Positions 51,547 through 63,721 of a DNA stretch of 64,000 nucleotides are shown here, in pieces; position 1 is the stretch's first letter, and the number at the start of each line of letters is the position of its first letter. Under the pieces are notes generated by a model. It made no database searches. It had not been told where the DNA came from and saw nothing but the letters and a program-made list of their open reading frames with translations. The translations under genes and the position numbers were made by a program. This DNA comes from CAVTBX01 sp963733135 (lineage in GTDB: Bacteria; Actinomycetota; Thermoleophilia; Gaiellales; Gaiellaceae): positions 324,125-388,124 of the forward strand of contig CAVTBX010000007.1 in the NCBI GenBank assembly GCA_963733135.1, in the 5' to 3' direction.

Positions 51547-52332
51547 CTAGATGATGACCGGGACGGTTCCTCCGTCCACGGCCCAGGCGGCTCCCGTGAC
51601 GTAATCGGCACGCTCTGAGCATAAGAAGACGATCACCGCAGCGATTTCCTCGGGTTCGGCAAGACGCCCGAGCGGCCGGCCGGCGCCGACCCCCTTGAGC
51701 ACCTCCTCGCGATCCTTGCCGCTCCGCTTGGCGCCCTGATCCGCGAGGCCGCCGGGCGCGAGCCAGGCAGGCGACGCCGTGGGCCCGGGCGTGACGGCGT
51801 TGCAGAGGATCCCGTCGTTCGCGTAGAGGTCGGCGACGAGGCGTGAGAGTGAGAGCACGGCGGCCTTCGACACGGAGTAGTCGGGCATGCCGGTGGACGG
51901 CCGTTTCCCCGCCGTCGAGCTGACGTTGACGATGCGGCCGCCGCTGCGCTCGCGCATTCCGGGAACGACGGCCCGGATGGCCCGGACGTAGCTCATGACG
52001 TTCAGTTGCCAGGTCGCTTCCCAGTCGGCCTCGGTCAGCTCCTCGAAGCCGATCTGGCGGGCCGACCCGACGTTGTTGACGAGGCACTCGATCGGGCCCA
52101 GTTCCCGCTCTGTCTCCGCCACGACGCGAGCGGGCTCCTCCGGCTGCGCGAGGTCGGTGGCGATGCCGAGCGCTGCGCCTGTGTCGTCCTTGGCCCGTGC
52201 GACCCCGTCTGGATCGCGGCCGGTGACGACGACCCGCGCTCCCTCGGCCGCGAGAATGCGTGCAGTCTCGAGGCCGATCCCCGCGGTCGAGCCGGTGACG
52301 AGGCAGACCCGATCGGTGAGCCCGAGCTCCAT
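51547..52332 (-). CDS. SDR family oxidoreductase
   Basis: 261 aa. TGSTAGIGLETARIL (TGxxxGIG), NNVG, catalytic Ser in NVSSTAGKRPS, and YSVSK (Tyr-Lys pair). C-terminal FLCSERADYVTGAAWAVDGG is typical of FabG-like enzymes. NAD(P)-dependent reduction or oxidation of an unknown substrate. ATG 52332. The 215 bases to the next gene (52333-52547) contain two direct copies of GGGGAAACC-NN-GGGG (from about 52452 and 52480) and otherwise nothing I recognise. Confidence 0.9.
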   Translation of the reverse strand: MELGLTDRVCLVTGSTAGIGLETARILAAEGARVVVTGRDPDGVARAKDDTGAALGIATDLAQPEEPARVVAETERELGPIECLVNNVGSARQIGFEELTEADWEATWQLNVMSYVRAIRAVVPGMRERSGGRIVNVSSTAGKRPSTGMPDYSVSKAAVLSLSRLVADLYANDGILCNAVTPGPTASPAWLAPGGLADQGAKRSGKDREEVLKGVGAGRPLGRLAEPEEIAAVIVFLCSERADYVTGAAWAVDGGTVPVII

Positions 52333-52547
52333 CGCGGCCACGATAGTGCGTGTGTGAGGCCGAGCGGCGCCGAACATCGCCACAGATCCGTGCGCGACTC
52401 GACACGATCTGTGTGCCACACGTCACGATCGGCGATCTAGGCTGACCGCAGGGGAAACCAAGGGGGTCCCCCGGGGGAAACCCGGGGCGCGCGGCTCACC
52501 ACGCAGCGGGCGCCTTCCCGCGGCTCGGCGCTCGTAAGCTGGCACCG

Positions 52548-53153
52548 ATGGGGCCGACGCTCGTCATCCTCGCACGGCACGGCGAGAGCGACTGGAACGC
52601 ATCAGGACGCTTCCAGGGACGCGCTGATCGGCCGCTCACGGAGCTGGGCCGCCGGCAAGCTGAGAACCTGGCGACTCGTCTCGCCCATCTGCCCCTCGAG
52701 GCGGTCTATGCGAGCGACCTCCGGCGGGCGCTCGACACCGCGGAGATCGTTGCGCGCCAGCAGGGTCTCGAAGTCGAGTCCGTCAGCGACCTCTGCGAGA
52801 TCGACGTCGGCTCCTGGTCGGGCCTGACGCGTGAAGAGGCTGAACACCGTTTTCCCGACGGCTACCGCCGCTGGCTCGACCGGGGCGTCGGCTGGGACGA
52901 CGGAGAGACCTATGAGGAGCTTGGCGACCGAGTGGCTGCTGCTGTACAGCGGCTCGCAGCCCGCCACCCCGGGGCCAGAATCCTCGTTGTCACGCACGGC
53001 GGAGTGCTGCGCGCGCTCCACGCAAACGCGTCCGGCGTCGACGTCGCGACCCACCGTCGGAACCATCGAGTCGCGCGTAATGCCGACCTCACGGCACTCC
53101 TCATCGACCCCAACGGCCGCCTGTCGGAGGCGCCTGAGGACGCTCTAGACTGA
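52548..53153 (+). CDS. Histidine phosphatase family protein (phosphoglycerate mutase-like)
   Basis: 201 aa. Catalytic LARHGESDWNASGRFQGRAD (RHG with His), VYASDLRRALDTAEIVA, Glu in LCEIDVGSWSGLTREE and second His in LVVTHGGVLRALHAN. Probably a broad phosphatase rather than glycolytic mutase. ATG 52548 lies seven bases after TAAGCT (52535-52540), so a leaderless mRNA is likely. The next gene starts seven bases after its stop. Confidence 0.9.
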   Translation: MGPTLVILARHGESDWNASGRFQGRADRPLTELGRRQAENLATRLAHLPLEAVYASDLRRALDTAEIVARQQGLEVESVSDLCEIDVGSWSGLTREEAEHRFPDGYRRWLDRGVGWDDGETYEELGDRVAAAVQRLAARHPGARILVVTHGGVLRALHANASGVDVATHRRNHRVARNADLTALLIDPNGRLSEAPEDALD

Positions 53154-53159
53154 GACCCG

Positions 53160-53414
53160 GTGGAGGACTACACGAGCAAGTACAAGGGCGAGCAGGTCGA
53201 GGTCGCGCTGTTCGGAGGCGAGTATCAGGAGGGAACCCTGACGGCCTATTGCTACATCGAGGACGTCGCGCACATCGAGCTGAACGGGCACATCCTCGTT
53301 CCCCTTCAGAACATCGCCTCGCTCCACTGCTCGAGTCGTTGCGACGCTCCGGAGGGCGACTGGCCTCCGCGAGGCTTTACGGACGTCGACCCTGAGACCG
53401 GGGACGAGCCGTGA
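53160..53414 (+). CDS. Small beta-rich hypothetical protein
   Basis: 84 aa. The first 55 residues (EDYTSKYKGEQVEVALFGG, then EGTLTAYCYIEDVAHIELNGHILVPLQNIASLH) look like a small SH3/Sm-like barrel, but I see no certain family. Two Cys follow. GTG 53160 lies eight bases after TAGACT (53146-53151), which overlaps the end of the previous gene, so it may have its own leaderless transcript. M48 peptidase follows. Confidence 0.6.
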   Translation: MEDYTSKYKGEQVEVALFGGEYQEGTLTAYCYIEDVAHIELNGHILVPLQNIASLHCSSRCDAPEGDWPPRGFTDVDPETGDEP

Positions 53415-53421
53415 CGGCGCC

Positions 53422-54264
53422 GTGCGATCGCGTCTGCTTGTAGCCCGAAACGTCGCCAAGGCCTGGCTCCTGCTCGGCGGCTTCGTCGCGCTTCTCACCG
53501 CATTCGGCTGGTGGATAGGAGGAATCCGCGTCGCCATCCTGTTCCTCGTCGCGTCAGTCCTGATGGTCGCGACGCTCTATTGGTACGGCCCGCGCATCGT
53601 TCTCGCCTCGTTCAGGTCCCGCGAGCTGCTCATCACAGAGGCCGCCGCGGTGTACACGAGCGTGGAGCGGCTCGCGCTTGCGGCCGGCGTCGACCGGCCC
53701 AGGCTCTACCTGCTCGACAGCGGGCACCCGCATGCCTTCTCGGTCGGCCGTGGAGCCGGCTCGGCCGGGATCGCGCTGACCCAGGGGCTGCTGAATCTAC
53801 TGCCGCCGGCGGAACTCGAGGGCGTGGTCGCGCACGAGCTCGCCCACATCCGGCATCGCGACATCGTCATCCAGACGCCGGTGGTTCTCGTGGCCGGTTG
53901 GGTTCTCGAGGCGAGCCGAATCGGTGGCCTACTCGAACGCGCCCTCCTCTTCGTTCTCGCACCGATTGCAGCGAGCGTTGTCCAGGTGCTCCTCTCGCCG
54001 AGACGCGAGCTCGCCGCGGACGCCGCCGCGGCCGGCATCTGCGGCACGCCTCACGGCCTCGCCGACGCATTGATCCGCCTCGAGCAGGCGCAGGAGCTCG
54101 TGAACTACGAGGCGAGTCCGGCTACCGAGCCGCTCTACACCATTAACCCGTTCGAGACCGTCGGTGTCGCAGCCGTCTTCGTCACGCATCCGGCGGTCGC
54201 CGAGCGAGTGGGTCGCCTCCGTGCTCTCGACCCGGACTGGCGCGAGCGCCTGCGGGCAGCGTGA
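53422..54264 (+). CDS. M48 family membrane zinc metallopeptidase (HtpX-like)
   Basis: 280 aa. Two N-terminal membrane helices (AWLLLGGFVALLTAFGWWIGG and the next), HEXXH motif VVAHELAHIRHRD (about residues 136-148), further helices (VLVAGWVLE, LLFVLAPIAASVVQVLLS) and the third ligand in RELAADAAAAGICG. It probably degrades damaged membrane proteins. GTG 53422. A convergent terminator separates it from the 5S rRNA gene. Confidence 0.9.
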   Translation: MRSRLLVARNVAKAWLLLGGFVALLTAFGWWIGGIRVAILFLVASVLMVATLYWYGPRIVLASFRSRELLITEAAAVYTSVERLALAAGVDRPRLYLLDSGHPHAFSVGRGAGSAGIALTQGLLNLLPPAELEGVVAHELAHIRHRDIVIQTPVVLVAGWVLEASRIGGLLERALLFVLAPIAASVVQVLLSPRRELAADAAAAGICGTPHGLADALIRLEQAQELVNYEASPATEPLYTINPFETVGVAAVFVTHPAVAERVGRLRALDPDWRERLRAA

Positions 54265-54279
54265 TTCGATCGCAAATGA

Positions 54280-54307
54280 AAAGAGGGCCGCTCTCGCGAC
54301 CCTCTTT
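54280..54307. terminator. Bidirectional hairpin between M48 gene and 5S rRNA
   Basis: Stem AAAGAGGG/CCCTCTTT (54280-54287 and 54300-54307) with a 12-base loop. Toward the rRNA operon's end (minus strand) it is followed by TCATTT. It likely ends both the rRNA and the peptidase transcripts. Confidence 0.75.
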
Positions 54308-54317
54308 CGAAGATAAA

Positions 54318-54431
54318 CCGGCGGCGTCCTACTCTCCCGGGAGGTTGCCCTCCGAGTACCATCGGCGCTGGCGGGCTTAACTGCTCTGTTCGGAATGGGA
54401 AGAGGTGTCTCCCCGCCGCTATGACCGCCGG
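54318..54431 (-). rRNA. 5S ribosomal RNA
   Basis: Complement contains the 5S landmarks CATTCCGAACAGAGCAGTTAAG and GATGGTACT...GGGAGAGTAGG (short CCGAAC and GGGAGAGTAGGAC). CCGGCGG/CCGCCGG ends pair. Third gene of the rRNA operon. Ends are approximate. Confidence 0.93.
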
Positions 54432-54509
54432 AAATTGTGAGGTTGTTCTCACGGCGCACCGGTCCCGGCGCACCCTCAAAACTCCATAGCGACTACACAG
54501 TGTTCAAAT

Positions 54510-57494
<2,985 letters not shown>

Positions 57495-57746
57495 ATGAAG
57501 AACACCGTGTTTGCCGCTATGGAGTTTTCAAGGTGCGCGCGGGACGATCCCGCCACGAGACGCCGGCCTAGGCCGGTCTCTCAAAACTCAACAGCGTAGA
57601 ACGTCGAGGTCGACGTAATTCTAGGCGGGCCCGGTCACCGGACGGCGGTCGTCTCTCCGGTGCCTGGATTCATCCTGGCACCAGCGAAACTTCCATCTGC
57701 CATCACGGGCCGGGCAGCCTCCGGAGTAAGAGCTCCGGTATCCCTA
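57495..57746 (-). other. 16S-23S spacer without tRNA genes
   Basis: 252 bases. No tRNA-Ile or tRNA-Ala cloverleaf is present, unlike many bacteria. It holds the 3' half of the 16S processing stem (57574-57609), the 5' half of the 23S stem just before 57494, and a GGTGCC...GGCACC hairpin. Confidence 0.8.
57574..57609 (-). other. 16S rRNA processing stem, 3' strand
   Basis: Transcribed strand ...CGACGTTCTACGCTGTTGAG... is complementary to the leader at 59472-59506. The pairing spans about 30 bases and brackets 16S, as expected of an RNase III processing stalk. Confidence 0.7.
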
Positions 57747-59295
<1,549 letters not shown>

Positions 59296-59368
59296 ATGAC
59301 CGTTTGCGTTCGACGCCGAAGCGCCGGTTGCAAGCTGGTTTTCCTTCGAGCTTGAGCTCAAAGTGTCT

Positions 59369-59423
59369 GCCTCCACGCGGGCGGGACAAGTCCCGCCCCT
59401 ACAGGACGCTGTCCTGCGGAGGC
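59369..59423. repeat. Nested inverted repeat in the 16S leader
   Basis: Outer GCCTCC (59369-59374) pairs with GGAGGC (59418-59423). Inside are two perfect hairpins, GGGCGGGAC-AA-GTCCCGCCC (59379-59398) and AGGAC-GCT-GTCCT (59403-59415). It could be an antitermination or processing structure. Confidence 0.65.
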
Positions 59424-59471
59424 TGACGGGTTTGACTCGTTAGAGCCTCCCACGCCGAAGCGCAGGAGGTT

Positions 59472-59506
59472 CTCGACGTTTACGCTGTTGAGTTTTCAAA
59501 GACCGA
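59472..59506 (-). other. 16S rRNA processing stem, 5' strand
   Basis: Transcribed strand GGTCTTTGAAAACTCAACAG and onward pairs with 57574-57609 in the 16S-23S spacer. A similar GAAAACTCCATAGCG pair brackets 23S (before 57494 and near 54478-54490). Confidence 0.7.
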
Positions 59507-59528
59507 GCCGGTTGACCGGCCAGACACG

Positions 59529-59556
59529 AAAAAAGCCCCCGACTCGCGCCGGAGGC
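59529..59556 (-). terminator. Rho-independent terminator, tyrS transcript
   Basis: On the minus strand GCCTCCG-gcgcgagt-CGGGGGC is followed by TTTTTT. Seven pairs (one G·U). It is the clearest intrinsic terminator in the window, 131 bases past the tyrS stop and upstream of the rRNA leader. Confidence 0.85.
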
Positions 59557-59686
59557 CCCTCGAAGTCGATACAGAGTGTACCAAGCTTCTTCTCGAAGGG
59601 CTCTCCAGTTGTCTCGCGGGTTGACCTTTCCATGCCGCCGGTTCTGGCAGCCGAACCATGATAGCAACGTCGGCAGGGGGACGCCG

Positions 59687-60853
59687 CTAATCGATCAAAA
59701 TCCGTGCAAATCGCCGTTTTCCGGCCTGGACGAGCGCACGGTTCAGCCGGCTCGCGTCGATGTCGACGTCAGCCACGGGCTCGCCGTTCACCTTCACCCC
59801 GCCCTGGCCGATCAGGCGGCGGGCCTCGCTCGTCGACGCGATCCCCAGGTGGTCGACGAGGAGCGTGGGCAGATGCACGCTGCCCTCACCCGCCGGCACG
59901 CGCACGTCGGGGACGTCGTCAGGCGCCTGCCGGTCCCGGACGACACGCGTGAAGTGCTCCTCCGCGCGACGCGCGGCCTCCTCCCCTTGCGACCGTAGAA
60001 CGACGAACCGCGCCAGCGTCAGCTTCGCCGCCAGCGGATCGCCAGCCGGCGTCTCATCTGACTCCATCACGAGCCGGTAGTACTCCGGGAGCATCTCGTC
60101 CGAGATCCGCATCGTCCGGCCGAACTGATCCTCGGGCGAGTCGCGTAGCCCGACGTAGTTGCCGAGCGATGCGCTCATCTTCCGTCCGTCCGGGCCGAGC
60201 AGGAGCGGCGTCGTGAGCGCCACCTGCGGCTCCTGACCGTACGCCTGCTGCACCTCCCGTCCGGCGAGCAGGTTGTAGAGCTGATCGGTACCGCCGAGCT
60301 CGACGTCGGCCGCGACAGCGACCGAGTCGTACGCCTGCATGAACGGATAGAGAAGCTCGGAGACCGAGATCGGGCTGCTCTCGGAGAATCGCTTGGCGAA
60401 GTCGTCCCGCTCCAGGAGCCTGGCGACCGTGATCGTCCGGGTCAGCCGGACGACGGCGCTGAAGTCGAGAGCGGCGAGCCACTCGCCGTTGAACCGCACC
60501 TCGAGGCGCTCCGGGCTCGTGTCGATGACCTGTGACGCCTGTTCCAGGTACGTCCGTGCGTTCCGGTCGATGTCCTCGTCCGTGAGGATCGGTCGCTCCG
60601 TCGAGCGCCCCGACGGATCGCCGATCCTCGTCGTGTAGTCACCGACGATCAGGACGCCGATGTGGCCCGCATCCTGGAACGCCCGCATGCGCTGGAGCGG
60701 GATGGCGTGACCGATGTGGATGTCGGGCGCGGTGACGTCGATGCCGAGCTTCACCCGGAGCGGGCGGCCCAGGGCGAGCTTGCGCTCGAGCTCGCCCTCC
60801 GGGAGCACGTGCACGGCGTTTCGGGTCAGCGATTGGAGCTCCGAGGGGGCCAC
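59687..60853 (-). CDS. tyrS: Tyrosyl-tRNA synthetase
   Basis: 388 aa, TyrRS of the shorter TyrZ-like type. HIGH motif in APDIHIGHAIPLQRM (about residues 43-57), KMSKS as GRKMSASLGN (about 229-238), tyrosine pocket VAVAADVELGGTDQLYNLL, and a C-terminal S4 RNA-binding domain (STSEARRLIGQGGVKVNGEPV). GTG 60853. No T-box leader is visible in the short upstream gap. Followed by its terminator and then the rRNA operon. Confidence 0.95.
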   Translation of the reverse strand: MAPSELQSLTRNAVHVLPEGELERKLALGRPLRVKLGIDVTAPDIHIGHAIPLQRMRAFQDAGHIGVLIVGDYTTRIGDPSGRSTERPILTDEDIDRNARTYLEQASQVIDTSPERLEVRFNGEWLAALDFSAVVRLTRTITVARLLERDDFAKRFSESSPISVSELLYPFMQAYDSVAVAADVELGGTDQLYNLLAGREVQQAYGQEPQVALTTPLLLGPDGRKMSASLGNYVGLRDSPEDQFGRTMRISDEMLPEYYRLVMESDETPAGDPLAAKLTLARFVVLRSQGEEAARRAEEHFTRVVRDRQAPDDVPDVRVPAGEGSVHLPTLLVDHLGIASTSEARRLIGQGGVKVNGEPVADVDIDASRLNRALVQAGKRRFARILID

Positions 60854-60911
60854 GGGGCCACGATGATACGCGCGTCTCGGTGAAGCTCAGTCGCGGGCGA
60901 CGGCAGCCGCG

Positions 60912-61151
60912 TCAGTGCTCGTGCCTGTGATCCTCCTCGAGCCCGGGCTCGTGGTCGTGCGAATGGGAGTGGGACGTCCCGTCCGGGTGCGTGTGCTCGT
61001 GCTCGTGCCCTACATGCTCGTGATCGTGCTCGGTGTGGGCGTGCGAGTGCGTGGCGCCGCCGTGGCTGTGCTCGTGCGCATGCGCGTCGTCGTGCCCGTG
61101 CTCGCTCGACCCTGCGAAGAACCGCCGGAGCGAATCCATGAAGCTAGACAA
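60912..61151 (-). CDS. His-rich metal-binding protein
   Basis: 79 aa (75 aa from ATG 61139). About a third of the residues are His, in HxH and DH runs (HDDAHAHEHSHGG, HTEHDHEHVGHEHEH). Short amphipathic start SSFMDSLRRFFAG. TTG 61151 has GAGGTGA seven bases upstream and overlaps the end of cbiO. Position after a cobalt/nickel importer suggests storage or buffering of Ni2+/Co2+, like HypB or SlyD His tails. That role is inferred from composition and context. Confidence 0.7.
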   Translation of the reverse strand: MSSFMDSLRRFFAGSSEHGHDDAHAHEHSHGGATHSHAHTEHDHEHVGHEHEHTHPDGTSHSHSHDHEPGLEEDHRHEH

Positions 61152-61920
61152 GGTTCACCTCTCTGGTCTCGGGACGGGGTCTACGGCTGACCCGGTCGGG
61201 ATCGAACCCGGCCGGCAGCTCCAGATCGTACGCGGCGAGGAGGGCGTTGTCGCCGAGCACCTCCTCGCACGGCGCATCCGCGACGACGCGACCCTGGGAG
61301 AGGATCACCGCGCGCTCGCAGAGCTCGGCGGCGAACGGAAGATCGTGCGTCACGACGAGCAGGGTGCGGTCGATCGCCTCGAGGACGTCCAGGAGGTCGC
61401 GACGCGCCCGCGGGTCGAGGCTCGCGGAGGGCTCGTCGAGGACAAGCAGGTGCGGGCGCATCGCGAGAACCGTCGCGATCGCCACTCGCCTGCGCTCGCC
61501 CATGGAAAGCTCGTGTGGAGCACGGTCGCGGACGTGCGTCATGCGGACGGCCTCGAGCGCCTCGGCGACGCGTCGCTCGACCCCGGGCCCGTCGAGCCCC
61601 ATGTTCAAGGGGCCGAAGGCGACGTCCTCGCGCACCGTCGGCATGAAGAGCTGGTCGTCGGGATCCTGAAACACGAGCCCGACGCGCCTGCGGAGCTCCC
61701 GCAGGTTGTCTTTGCCGACGTCCAGCCCAGCCACCTCGAGCTCGCCGCCGCCCCTGAGCAGGCCGTTCAGGTGGAGGACGAACGTCGTCTTCCCGGCGCC
61801 GTTCGGGCCGAGCACGGCGACGCGCTCGCCGTGGCCGACCTGCAGGTCGAGCCCGTCCAGCGCCGGCCTGCCGCTCGGGTAGGAGTAGACGACGCCGCGC
61901 GCGTGGACCGCACAGCTCAC
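61144..61920 (-). CDS. cbiO: Cobalt/nickel ECF transporter ATPase CbiO
   Basis: 258 aa. Walker A LGPNGAGKTTFVLHLNG, Q-loop GLVFQDPDDQLF (typical of ECF ATPases), ABC signature ELSMGERRRVAIA, Walker B HLLVLDEPSASLD, switch His TLLVVTHDLPF. GTG 61920 overlaps the cbiQ stop. It powers uptake with CbiQ and CbiM. A single ATPase gene is present, so it would act as a homodimer. Confidence 0.93.
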   Translation of the reverse strand: MSCAVHARGVVYSYPSGRPALDGLDLQVGHGERVAVLGPNGAGKTTFVLHLNGLLRGGGELEVAGLDVGKDNLRELRRRVGLVFQDPDDQLFMPTVREDVAFGPLNMGLDGPGVERRVAEALEAVRMTHVRDRAPHELSMGERRRVAIATVLAMRPHLLVLDEPSASLDPRARRDLLDVLEAIDRTLLVVTHDLPFAAELCERAVILSQGRVVADAPCEEVLGDNALLAAYDLELPAGFDPDRVSRRPRPETREVNLV

Positions 61921-62690
61921 GTGCCGACCTCGACTGCGACTCGGAGCGGGACGAGAAGAGCGAGCGCTCCGAGGAAGACGACGTCCTGGCGGCCGAACGA
62001 GAGCCGGTCGAGCTGTGGCACGACGCCGCCGTAGCCGCGAGCGACCATCGCCAGGTACACACGCTCACCGCGCGCGTAAGTGCGAAGGAAGAGCGCCGAG
62101 ACGACGCGGCCGAGCGCGGCGACGTCGAGAGCGTGCCGAGGCCGATAGCCACGGGAGGCGAGCGCCGCACGCATCCGCCGCACCTCGTCGACGATCACGA
62201 ACAGGTAGCGGTACATGAACGCGGCGATGAGGGTCAGCATGCGCGGGACGCGCAGCGACTCGAGCGCACGGAGAACGTCCGGGAACGAGGTCGTCGCCGC
62301 GAGCAGCACGGCGCTCACCGTGCCGAGCGTCGCCTTGGCGGCAACGGTCGCGAACACCGCGAGCCCTGCCTCGGAGACCGTGAGCGGGCCGAGAGACCAC
62401 GTCGTCCCACCCTCGCGTGCGAAGGGCAGGAAGAGCGCCACGAAGAGGACGAGCGGCAAGACGATCCGAGCGCGCCGCCAGATCGTCCTGCCGCCGACCC
62501 CTGCTACGAGTGCCACAACGGCGAGAACGAAACCGCAGGCGACGTAGACCGGCCAGGCCTGAAGCGGCGTCGAGACCGCGACCACGGTCAGCCCGGCGAG
62601 CCCAAGCAGCTTTGCCCTGGGGTCGAGCCGATGGATCGGGCTCGTCTCGTTCCCGGCGATCCCGACCAGCTCGGGTCGGTGGCCGCTCAC
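61917..62690 (-). CDS. cbiQ: Cobalt/nickel ECF transporter T component CbiQ
   Basis: 257 aa. SPIHRLDPRAKLLGLAGLTV start, four or five membrane helices, and the coupling-helix Ala-Arg-Gly motifs (ALASRGYRPR and VYLAMVARGYGG). It couples the ATPase to the substrate component. GTG 62690 overlaps the cbiN-like stop as GTGA. The longer upstream frame is antisense-like and not used. Confidence 0.92.
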   Translation of the reverse strand: MSGHRPELVGIAGNETSPIHRLDPRAKLLGLAGLTVVAVSTPLQAWPVYVACGFVLAVVALVAGVGGRTIWRRARIVLPLVLFVALFLPFAREGGTTWSLGPLTVSEAGLAVFATVAAKATLGTVSAVLLAATTSFPDVLRALESLRVPRMLTLIAAFMYRYLFVIVDEVRRMRAALASRGYRPRHALDVAALGRVVSALFLRTYARGERVYLAMVARGYGGVVPQLDRLSFGRQDVVFLGALALLVPLRVAVEVGT

Positions 62691-63028
62691 ACGGCTCCCG
62701 CCGGGGCTTCCTCCTCCCGACCCCGAGGCGTTCGGCGTCGGGCGAGGAACGCAAGCCCGGTGCCTGCCGCGGCGACGATCAGAACGCCGACGAAGCCCGC
62801 CACACCGGTGGCGACCCTCGGATTGTCGATTCCGGGGAAGGCGTAGTCGGGCACCGGAGCGCTCTCCTGCACCCCATGCAGGCGGCCGTCCTCGAGGAAG
62901 CCCTTGTTCTCGGCGACCTTCTCGAGGCCGTCCGGCGAGGAGTCGACCCACGGCGAGACCGCAACCCCGAGTCCCACGGAGACGGCGAGCGCGAGGAGGA
63001 CGAAGAGACCGAGCGAGAGGCGCTTCAT
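62687..63028 (-). CDS. PDGLE-domain protein (CbiN/NikN-like)
   Basis: 113 aa. N-terminal helix (LGLFVLLALAVSVGLGVAVSPW), PDGLEKVAENKGF (the PDGLE motif), and a second helix at the C-terminus. PDGLE proteins replace or extend CbiN/NikN in metal ECF importers. ATG 63028 overlaps cbiM as ATGA. Cobalt versus nickel cannot be decided. Confidence 0.88.
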   Translation of the reverse strand: MKRLSLGLFVLLALAVSVGLGVAVSPWVDSSPDGLEKVAENKGFLEDGRLHGVQESAPVPDYAFPGIDNPRVATGVAGFVGVLIVAAAGTGLAFLARRRTPRGREEEAPAGAV

Positions 63029-63711
63029 CGAAGGGCTCCTTCCACGGCAGGTCGCCCGGCGCCCACTTCGGCCGGGGTCAGGTCGAGAGCCACGAGGTCG
63101 GGACGCGAGGCGAGGACGGCGCTGATCGCGGCGACGGTGACGACGGCTTCTCCGACCCCGATCAGCGCGTGGACGCCCAGCATCGCCGGGAGAACGGTGG
63201 TGAGCGGAACCGTGCCGGAGATCGCGAGCTCGACCGAGGTCGCCCCGGCGCCGGCCATCACGGCGAGCCAGGCCCCGGCCGCGACGAGGCCGAGGAAGAC
63301 GGGCCGGCTCTTGGGCAGGACATCGCGAAGCGCGAGGACGAGCAAGCCGACGACGAGGGCTCCGATCACCCCCATGTTGAAGACGTTGGCGCCGAGCGCG
63401 GTGATGCCGCCGTCCGCGAAGAGAAACGCTTGCGCGGTCAGCACGACCGCCAAGACGAGGCAGGCGAGCCAGGGGCCGAGCAGGAAGGTCGCGAGCGCGG
63501 CGCCGAGCAGGTGGCCGCTCGTCCCGCCGGCCACCGGGAAGTTCAGCATCTGGGCGGCGAAGATGAACGCAGCGGTGACCCCGAGGAGCGGAACAGTCCG
63601 CTCGTCGAGCTCCCGATTCGCCTTCCGCAGGCTGTAGGCCACCGCACCCGCGGCCGCGACTCCCGTGACCGCTGCAACCTCGCCGCTGAGAAATCCGTCC
63701 GGGATATGCAT
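63025..63711 (-). CDS. cbiM: Cobalt/nickel ECF transporter substrate component CbiM
   Basis: 228 aa. MHIPDGFLSGEVAAVTG holds the N-terminal metal-binding Met-His-Ile-Pro-Asp loop. Several membrane helices follow (AAFIFAAQMLNFPVAGGTSGHLLG with conserved His). It binds Co2+ or Ni2+. ATG 63711 is 10 bases after the Fur-family gene, so both are probably one transcript. Confidence 0.93.
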   Translation of the reverse strand: MHIPDGFLSGEVAAVTGVAAAGAVAYSLRKANRELDERTVPLLGVTAAFIFAAQMLNFPVAGGTSGHLLGAALATFLLGPWLACLVLAVVLTAQAFLFADGGITALGANVFNMGVIGALVVGLLVLALRDVLPKSRPVFLGLVAAGAWLAVMAGAGATSVELAISGTVPLTTVLPAMLGVHALIGVGEAVVTVAAISAVLASRPDLVALDLTPAEVGAGRPAVEGALR

Positions 63712-63721
63712 AGAGCCCTCC

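Larger units (their letters stand above)
59296..59686 (-). other. rRNA operon leader and tyrS-rrn intergenic region
   Basis: 391 bases with no gene. From tyrS toward 16S: a TATCAT -10-like box (59663-59658), the tyrS terminator (59529-59556), the leader half of the 16S processing stem (59472-59506), and a nested inverted repeat (59369-59423). No convincing -35 was found, so the rrn promoter is not placed with confidence. Confidence 0.6.

Noticed and set aside
59687..60911. Possible T-box leader for tyrS
   Set aside because: Only 58 bases separate the His-rich gene from the tyrS start and no specifier or antiterminator motif is seen.
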